Positions 59,884 through 64,000 of a stretch of DNA of 64,000 nt are shown one piece after another. How positions within the stretch are numbered: the stretch's first letter is position 1; the number at the start of each line of letters is the position of its first letter. Made by a program: the position numbers and the translations under genes. The notes beneath the pieces were generated by a model. That model saw only the letters and a program-made list of their open reading frames with translations, was not told where the DNA came from and did no database searches. The DNA is taken from the NCBI GenBank assembly GCA_019454105.1, contig CP075364.1, forward strand, positions 124,001 to 188,000. The letters run 5' to 3'. The DNA comes from Fimbriimonadaceae bacterium. Its GTDB lineage: Bacteria > Armatimonadota > Fimbriimonadia > Fimbriimonadales > Fimbriimonadaceae.

Positions 59884-60594
59884 TCAGCCTTGGCTCGTAT
59901 CTTGTGCGCCCAGTGTATCCCCTTCTCCCGGGCCGCTCCGGGCGCGCTGTGCCGCCTCCTCCCGCTTGGACCGAACCACTTCAAGAACGATCACGAGGAC
60001 AGTGAGGGAGAGCACGCCGAGAATGACAAGTTCAAAGTTCTCTCGGACGATCGGGATCTGGCCCAGAAAATAGCCCGCTAGAGTGCACGAGAGCACCCAG
60101 ACGAAGGCGCTCACGACAGACATTCTCAGGAACCGGTGATAGGGCATGGCGTCCATTCCAGCGACAAAGGGCACGAGTGTCCTGGCGAAGGCGAGGAACT
60201 TGCCGATGATGATGGCCTTGTCTCCATGGGCTGTGTAGAACTCTCTCGCCTTCACTAGGGTGGCCGGCTTGAAGAAGCGCGATTCTTCGTTTCGAAACAG
60301 CCTTCGGCCAAAGTATCGGCCGATCCAAAAGTTGGTGTTGTCTCCGAGAATGGAGGCCGAGATCAAAAGCGAGCACAGGAGCCAGATGTTCAGTTGCCCG
60401 TGCTCCGGGTTGGCGAAGAGCCCTGCCGCGAGCAAGAGCGTGTCGCCTGGCAAAAACGGCATGACGACCAGTCCGGTCTCGCAGAAGATCAGTGAGAACA
60501 AAAGGAGATACGTCCACCCTTGATACTGGGCGATCACGTTGCCAAGGTGCTTATCGAGGTGGAGGACGATCTCAACAAACGACTGACCGTCCAT
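59884..60594 (-). CDS. DedA-family membrane protein
   Basis: The 236-residue protein has the DedA/VTT pattern: an N-terminal segment with LIFCETGLVVMPFLPGDTLL, DNTNFWIGRYFGRRL, and the amphipathic GKFLAFARTLVPFVAGMDAMPYHRF (split across residues 128-152), plus C-terminal TM helices. DedA proteins are proton-dependent transporters or lipid scramblases for undecaprenyl phosphate and phospholipids. GAGAGG precedes the ATG. It lies 18 bases after the sigma-factor stop and 3 bases before fabZ. Confidence 0.92.
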   Translation of the reverse strand: MDGQSFVEIVLHLDKHLGNVIAQYQGWTYLLLFSLIFCETGLVVMPFLPGDTLLLAAGLFANPEHGQLNIWLLCSLLISASILGDNTNFWIGRYFGRRLFRNEESRFFKPATLVKAREFYTAHGDKAIIIGKFLAFARTLVPFVAGMDAMPYHRFLRMSVVSAFVWVLSCTLAGYFLGQIPIVRENFELVILGVLSLTVLVIVLEVVRSKREEAAQRARSGPGEGDTLGAQDTSQG

Positions 60595-60612
60595 GCGCCT
60601 CTCAGTGATACC

Positions 60613-61470
60613 TCAGGGGTTCAAGAGCTCACGGAGCTTGTGCTTTTGGGCGAGGCGACGAAGCTTCTTGATGGCTTGGACTTCGATTTGGCGGATGCGC
60701 TCTCGGCTCAAGTTCAATTCAGCAGACAAGTCCTCGCGGCGTTCTGCCATCTCTTCGTCGCTCAATTGGAGCCGGTGCGAGATGACGATACGTTCGCGCT
60801 CGCTGAGTTCCTCCATGACGCCTTGGAGCTCTTGCAGGAGTTCCTCGCTCATGACGCTCTCTTCAGCGTCGACGCAGGTCTCGTCCGGAATGAGACTGCC
60901 GAGGGTCGTTTGGTCGTCACCTATGTTGGTGTCGAGGCTCACGGTACTCCTCGCGGCCTGCGTCAGTCTTTCGAGCTGGCGGGTGGAAATGCCGAGGGTT
61001 TCGGCGACTTGCTCCTCCGTTGGTTCCCTCCCCAATTGCATCGCAAGGACAGATCTGGCCCGCTCGATCTTGCGGAGCGTTTGACTTACGTAGCTGGGCA
61101 GTCGAATGGCCTTGGCCTTACCGTCCATCGCCCGACCGATCGTTTGTCGGATCCAGTGGGTGGCGTAAGTGGAGAATCGGAAGCCTCGCTCAGGATCGAA
61201 GCGCTTGACCGCGTCCATCAGTCCGATGGCTCCTTCCTGGATCAGGTCTTCGAAAGGGATCTGAGGGCTGGAGTAGTGCCGGGCGATGCTGACGACCAGG
61301 CGCATGTTCGATTCGATCAGGCGCTTTCGCGAGGCTTCGCATCCTGCCTGCGCTTGCCGAGTCAGTTCGATCTCCTCTTCGGCGGTTAGCAACGGGGCTT
61401 GCGTGAGCCTTCCCAGATAACTGGGCACGCTCTCATTTCCGTCGTAATCGTCCCTTGTGATCGAAGACAT
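60613..61470 (-). CDS. Compact sigma-70 family RNA polymerase sigma factor
   Basis: The 285-residue factor has regions 1.2 (YLGRLTQAPLLTAEEEIEL), 2 (NMRLVVSIARHY, FEDLIQEGAIGLMDAVKRFDP, FSTYATHWIRQTIGRAM), 3 and 4 (EELSERERIV, LSRERIRQIEVQAIKKLR), but no region 1.1. It could be the principal sigma factor in short form or a group 2 paralogue; sequence alone does not decide. ATG 61470 is chosen; an in-frame TTG 10 codons upstream is possible. It heads the dedA-fabZ-lpxA strand run. Confidence 0.92.
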   Translation of the reverse strand: MSSITRDDYDGNESVPSYLGRLTQAPLLTAEEEIELTRQAQAGCEASRKRLIESNMRLVVSIARHYSSPQIPFEDLIQEGAIGLMDAVKRFDPERGFRFSTYATHWIRQTIGRAMDGKAKAIRLPSYVSQTLRKIERARSVLAMQLGREPTEEQVAETLGISTRQLERLTQAARSTVSLDTNIGDDQTTLGSLIPDETCVDAEESVMSEELLQELQGVMEELSERERIVISHRLQLSDEEMAERREDLSAELNLSRERIRQIEVQAIKKLRRLAQKHKLRELLNP

Positions 61471-61645
61471 CTGCCGGTCTTGACGAGCCGTCCACCCCAA
61501 TTCTGCCCACGACCTTTGGCTTGGCTGAGGCGCGCGCTGCTCTTACCCATACGCCCGCGCTCGCACAAGGGATGCGCTCGTCTGTTCCTAGTCTGCCAAG
61601 CGGTATTGTACTGGGTAGCCGCCCTGGGCGCGCGCCAGATCTGGA

Positions 61646-62617
61646 ATGGACGAAGAAGGGATCCTCAAGAAACGGGCGAACGGTTGGGAGCGGCTCCAGC
61701 ATCTGTGCGAGCTTTCGGAGCAAAGGGTCGACCGGCTCAGTGGCGAAGAGATCACCGAGTTCGTCCGGCTTTATCGCCAAGCGTCCGCGGATCTGGCCCT
61801 CATGATGTCGCAGACTGCCAACACGGAGGTCATCGACTACCTGAACGGCCTGGTCCTCCGAGCCTATGGGCAAATTTACCGAAGGCCGTCCCGGCCCTTG
61901 AAGGAGTCAATTCGGGAGGCGGTCGTCTTGTCGGCCCAAGTGATCCGAAAGCAGGGATGGGCCATCCTTCTGGCGGCGGCGCTCTTCTTCGGCGGGGCGA
62001 TGTCGGCTGGATCGATCATAGCGGCGCGACCGGATCTTCGGTCCTTCTTCGTGCCGTCAGAAATGGAACCGCTCTTTGAGCATTGGACGACCGGCAAGTT
62101 CGACAAGAAGCAAGGAGGCGAGAGCATCGCCATGACCGCGTTTTATGCCTCGAACAACCCTCGTGTCGGTATCATCGCCCACTCCCTTGGTGTCGCGACA
62201 TTTGGAGTCATGACGGCCTACATCTCCTGGACGAACGGCGTCTTGGTCGGGGCCCTGGGACACGATATGGCCAGGGTGGGCAAGCTCGGCTTCCTCTTGA
62301 CGTCGATCTTGCCGCACGGTGTCAGCGAGATCGGCGGTCTCTTTGTCAGCGGTGCGGGCGGGTTTGTCCTCGGGTGGGCCTTGATCAGGCCCGGTCGTCT
62401 GACTCGCGGCGAGGCGGTTCGCAGAGCGGGCCGCGACGCTTTCGTCTTGCTTGTGACCGGTCTCGCCATGATCCTGATCGCAGCGCCGATCGAGGGGTTC
62501 TTCAGCTTCAATCCAGCCGTGCCCCAACCGGTCAAGCTTGTCTTCGGGCTGGCGACTCTTCTCGTTTGGTGGTTCTTTTTTGCAGGTTATGCCCGCACCG
62601 AGGACCGCCGTGCCTGA
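61646..62617 (+). CDS. SpoIIM-family membrane protein
   Basis: The 323-residue protein matches the stage II sporulation protein M family: a helical N-terminal cytoplasmic part (WERLQHLCELSEQRVDRLSG, EFVRLYRQASADLALM), then about five TM helices with FYASNNPRVGIIAHSLGVATFG and LLTSILPHGVSEIGGLFVSG. In non-sporulating bacteria these proteins have no known role. The 175-base divergent gap to the sigma-factor gene contains a TATTGT and the palindrome GGCGCGCGCC but nothing more definite. Confidence 0.85.
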   Translation: MDEEGILKKRANGWERLQHLCELSEQRVDRLSGEEITEFVRLYRQASADLALMMSQTANTEVIDYLNGLVLRAYGQIYRRPSRPLKESIREAVVLSAQVIRKQGWAILLAAALFFGGAMSAGSIIAARPDLRSFFVPSEMEPLFEHWTTGKFDKKQGGESIAMTAFYASNNPRVGIIAHSLGVATFGVMTAYISWTNGVLVGALGHDMARVGKLGFLLTSILPHGVSEIGGLFVSGAGGFVLGWALIRPGRLTRGEAVRRAGRDAFVLLVTGLAMILIAAPIEGFFSFNPAVPQPVKLVFGLATLLVWWFFFAGYARTEDRRA

Positions 62618-63419
62618 CGTTGTCTCCTTCTTAACCACCTTGGCTCTCATTCCGATCATGGGGGCGGCCGCTCTTTGGCTCCTGTTCAAGGCGTTGCAGG
62701 GTGAGATTGGTCTTGTGGCGGCACTGGCTGGCTTCTTGACCCTCGTGGCGCTCTATGCCCTCGCGGTTTGGTCGAAGTCGATCGTCGTGGCGGGAAGCGT
62801 CGTGACCGCACTCGTGGCCGGAATGGCGTTCTTCCCGTTCGCTGCAAGTCAAGTGGAGAGATCGCAACTTGAAGAGATCGACGTCGACCGAGTCGACAAG
62901 GCCCACCAAGCTGTGAGCGAACGCCCGGACAATTGGTCGGCATGGTTCGAATTGTCGCGCGCGCTGCACGACTTTGGATTGGTCGCCCATGCGGTGGCGA
63001 TAGCCGAATCGGCTTTATCCCGGTTGTCGACCGAGCGAGACCCGTTCACCCAGCGTTCGACCTTGGACCTCTTCTCGGCCGAACAACGCGAAGTGGCCAA
63101 GTGGCGGCGTGAGACGAAGCCCGGTCAACTGCCCAGGGCCAAATGCTGGCAGTGCGGCCACGAAAACTCGCCAGGCGAGATTGCCTGTGGACGGTGCAAG
63201 GGGCCGTACTTGCTGGAATTGGCCAGGCGTGCGAAGGTCCGGCCGCTCGTGTACGGCAAGATCGCCATCGGTTACGCGGCAGTGGCGTTCGCCGTCGCAG
63301 CCTCTGCATGGGCCGGAGTCTCGTTCGAATGGCCGGCCAGCGTCGGGGCGATCCTGGGAGTCTTGGCTCTGGCCGGCATTGTGATTGCCGTCCTCTTTCG
63401 GCCCAAGCCGACATATTGA
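62589..63419 (+). CDS. Membrane protein with zinc ribbon
   Basis: The 276-residue protein has two N-terminal TM helices (about 10-33 and 38-80), a helical TPR-like segment (VDKAHQAVSERPDNWSAWFE), a four-Cys zinc ribbon (CWQCGHENSPGEIACGRC) and two C-terminal TM helices. ATG 62589 overlaps the SpoIIM gene by 29 bases. I recognise no family. The combination of TPR-like helices, zinc ribbon and TM segments resembles the protein at 22940, with a different order. Confidence 0.7.
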   Translation: MPAPRTAVPDVVSFLTTLALIPIMGAAALWLLFKALQGEIGLVAALAGFLTLVALYALAVWSKSIVVAGSVVTALVAGMAFFPFAASQVERSQLEEIDVDRVDKAHQAVSERPDNWSAWFELSRALHDFGLVAHAVAIAESALSRLSTERDPFTQRSTLDLFSAEQREVAKWRRETKPGQLPRAKCWQCGHENSPGEIACGRCKGPYLLELARRAKVRPLVYGKIAIGYAAVAFAVAASAWAGVSFEWPASVGAILGVLALAGIVIAVLFRPKPTY

Positions 63420-63446
63420 ATCAGCCTCGACTCTGGAAGCGTCGGC

Positions 63447-63452
63447 TACAAT
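63447..63452 (+). promoter_or_regulatory. Possible -10 element of the holin-like gene
   Basis: TACAAT lies 12 bases before the ATG at 63465, in the context GCTACAAT. Confidence 0.4.
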
Positions 63453-63464
63453 GAAGTCCAGTCA

Positions 63465-63845
63465 ATGAAGGGTCTGCTCCTCCGATGGGTCGTGCTGGCT
63501 GTTTCAATCGTGGTCGCCTCGATGCTGGTGGGGCTTGTGTTGCCGGGAGACTTCGTGGTCAAGCTCGGGACGGTTCCCGACCTGCTCGTTCTTCTTCTCG
63601 GCGCGGCGGTCTTCGCCGTCGTGAACGGGACTCTGGGCTCGATGATCAAACTTGTGACCCTGCCCCTCAACTGCCTGACTTTGGGGTTGGTCTCGATCTT
63701 GGTGAACGCGGCGATGCTCTTCTTGGTCGGACAGCTTGGGCTCGGTTTCCAGATCAAGACGTTTTGGGCGGCCCTCCTTGGCAGTCTGTTGTTGTCGGCC
63801 TGCATGGCGGTCCTGTCGTCGTTCGTCAAAGAAAAGGATGAGTAG
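63465..63845 (+). CDS. Phage-holin-family (4-TM) membrane protein
   Basis: The 126-residue protein has four hydrophobic helices and the PF04020-type core: VVNGTLGSMIKLVTLPLNCLTLGL (split across residues 53-77), with conserved Asn and Pro. Despite the name, these proteins are widespread chromosomal membrane proteins and their role is not established. The tail is charged (KEKDE). It overlaps the next gene by 8 bases. Confidence 0.85.
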   Translation: MKGLLLRWVVLAVSIVVASMLVGLVLPGDFVVKLGTVPDLLVLLLGAAVFAVVNGTLGSMIKLVTLPLNCLTLGLVSILVNAAMLFLVGQLGLGFQIKTFWAALLGSLLLSACMAVLSSFVKEKDE

Positions 63846-64000
63846 GCCAAGGTACAGCGGTTACCGGCTTCGAAAATTGCTTGCCCCGGCCTACGGGCTC
63901 AGGCGGTACGTCTTTCTTTCGTTCTTCAGCTTCTTGGTGCTGCTGGCCGGGATCGCTCTTGGCTTCAAAATCCTCTTTGAGCCGTTGGCGGTCGGCCTGA
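63838..64000 (+). CDS. N-terminal fragment, probable YvcK/CofD-like protein; 3' end cut by window
   Basis: From ATG 63838 the frame stays open to the window end (54 codons). The sequence is basic at first (RPRYSGYRLRKLLAPAYGL), then a TM helix (VFLSFFSFLVLLAGIALGF). This resembles the membrane-anchored N-terminus of YvcK-type gluconeogenesis factors (a LxPGLxVKRW-like segment before a TM helix), but the diagnostic CofD domain is outside the window. It is coupled to the holin-like gene by overlap. Confidence 0.5.
   Translation, partial: MSRPRYSGYRLRKLLAPAYGLRRYVFLSFFSFLVLLAGIALGFKILFEPLAVGL

Noticed and set aside
1-64000. CRISPR arrays, insertion sequences, prophage genes
   Set aside because: No regularly spaced repeats, transposase motifs or phage structural genes were seen; the holin-family protein at 63465 is a common chromosomal membrane protein.

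Overview
The window looks like a chromosomal segment of a diderm bacterium of the Armatimonadota, probably the Fimbriimonadia. Three things point that way. First, the type IV pilin-like protein at 41836-42666 has the N-terminal pattern ending in FPVFAQAK that is common in that phylum. Second, diderm markers (KdsD, LpxA, FabZ, a secretin, several lipoproteins) sit beside Terrabacteria-type genes (DivIVA, SpoIIM family, a 4-TM holin-like protein, a probable YvcK start). Third, GC content is moderately high throughout. The assignment is inference; no rRNA or tRNA gene is present. Genes are tightly packed, with many ATGA/GTGA overlaps, and most of the window is ordinary core metabolism and housekeeping.

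Layout. 1-6531: the end of a secretin, then a seven-gene overlapping run (aroK, aroB, a small membrane protein, a PASTA-domain pseudokinase, rpe, another small membrane protein, ribD), closed by a good terminator. 6742-9319: pdxT diverging from arginase-kdsD. 9328-11938 (minus): rpmA, rplU and a GAF-GGDEF protein with a decayed HD-GYP-like tail. 12025-14408: a clostripain-like lipoprotein and a DUF454 membrane protein. 14283-19658: a DNA damage island, mpg diverging from an imuB-like gene and dnaE2. 19752-26187: M42 peptidase, HMA lipoprotein, VOC protein, orphan sucC, a TPR/zinc-ribbon membrane protein and prolyl oligopeptidase. 26184-27708 (minus): GNAT, a hypothetical and a DUF1844 protein.

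27784-33419 is the most accessory-like part. A SARP/BTAD-TIR-AAA fusion protein converges on an AAA-TM-WD40 protein; both carry the same type of STAND-like ATPase module. 33500-39266: proS, then a roughly 570-base stretch without an intact gene (DnaA-box-like cluster, inverted repeats, a possible decayed THUMP methyltransferase fragment), an orphan BMP-type binding lipoprotein, a hypothetical, and transketolase. 39341-44360: a secreted unknown protein, a pseudopilin with a small lipoprotein, and a rimB-rimK pair. 44414-46731: a soluble GAF histidine kinase and an NtrC-type regulator that lacks its DNA-binding domain. 46981-54154: gatB, TPR protein, DivIVA, YggU, DUF1289, HtpX, zinc-finger protein, TerC, trigger factor, and a SpoIIAA-like protein. 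54151-57613 (minus): glycosyltransferase, cinA, mtaB. 57667-64000: an oxidoreductase, then fabZ-lpxA, dedA and a compact sigma-70 factor (minus), then SpoIIM-family, zinc-ribbon and holin-like membrane proteins and the start of a probable YvcK.

The most general signal concerns promoters. At least eight first-in-unit genes have a TANNNT hexamer 6-9 bases before the start codon (TAAACT four times, TAGGCT twice, TACAAT, TATCCT), usually with no Shine-Dalgarno sequence. This spacing is expected for leaderless transcripts, as known in Deinococcus-Thermus. No complete mobile element, CRISPR array or prophage was found.
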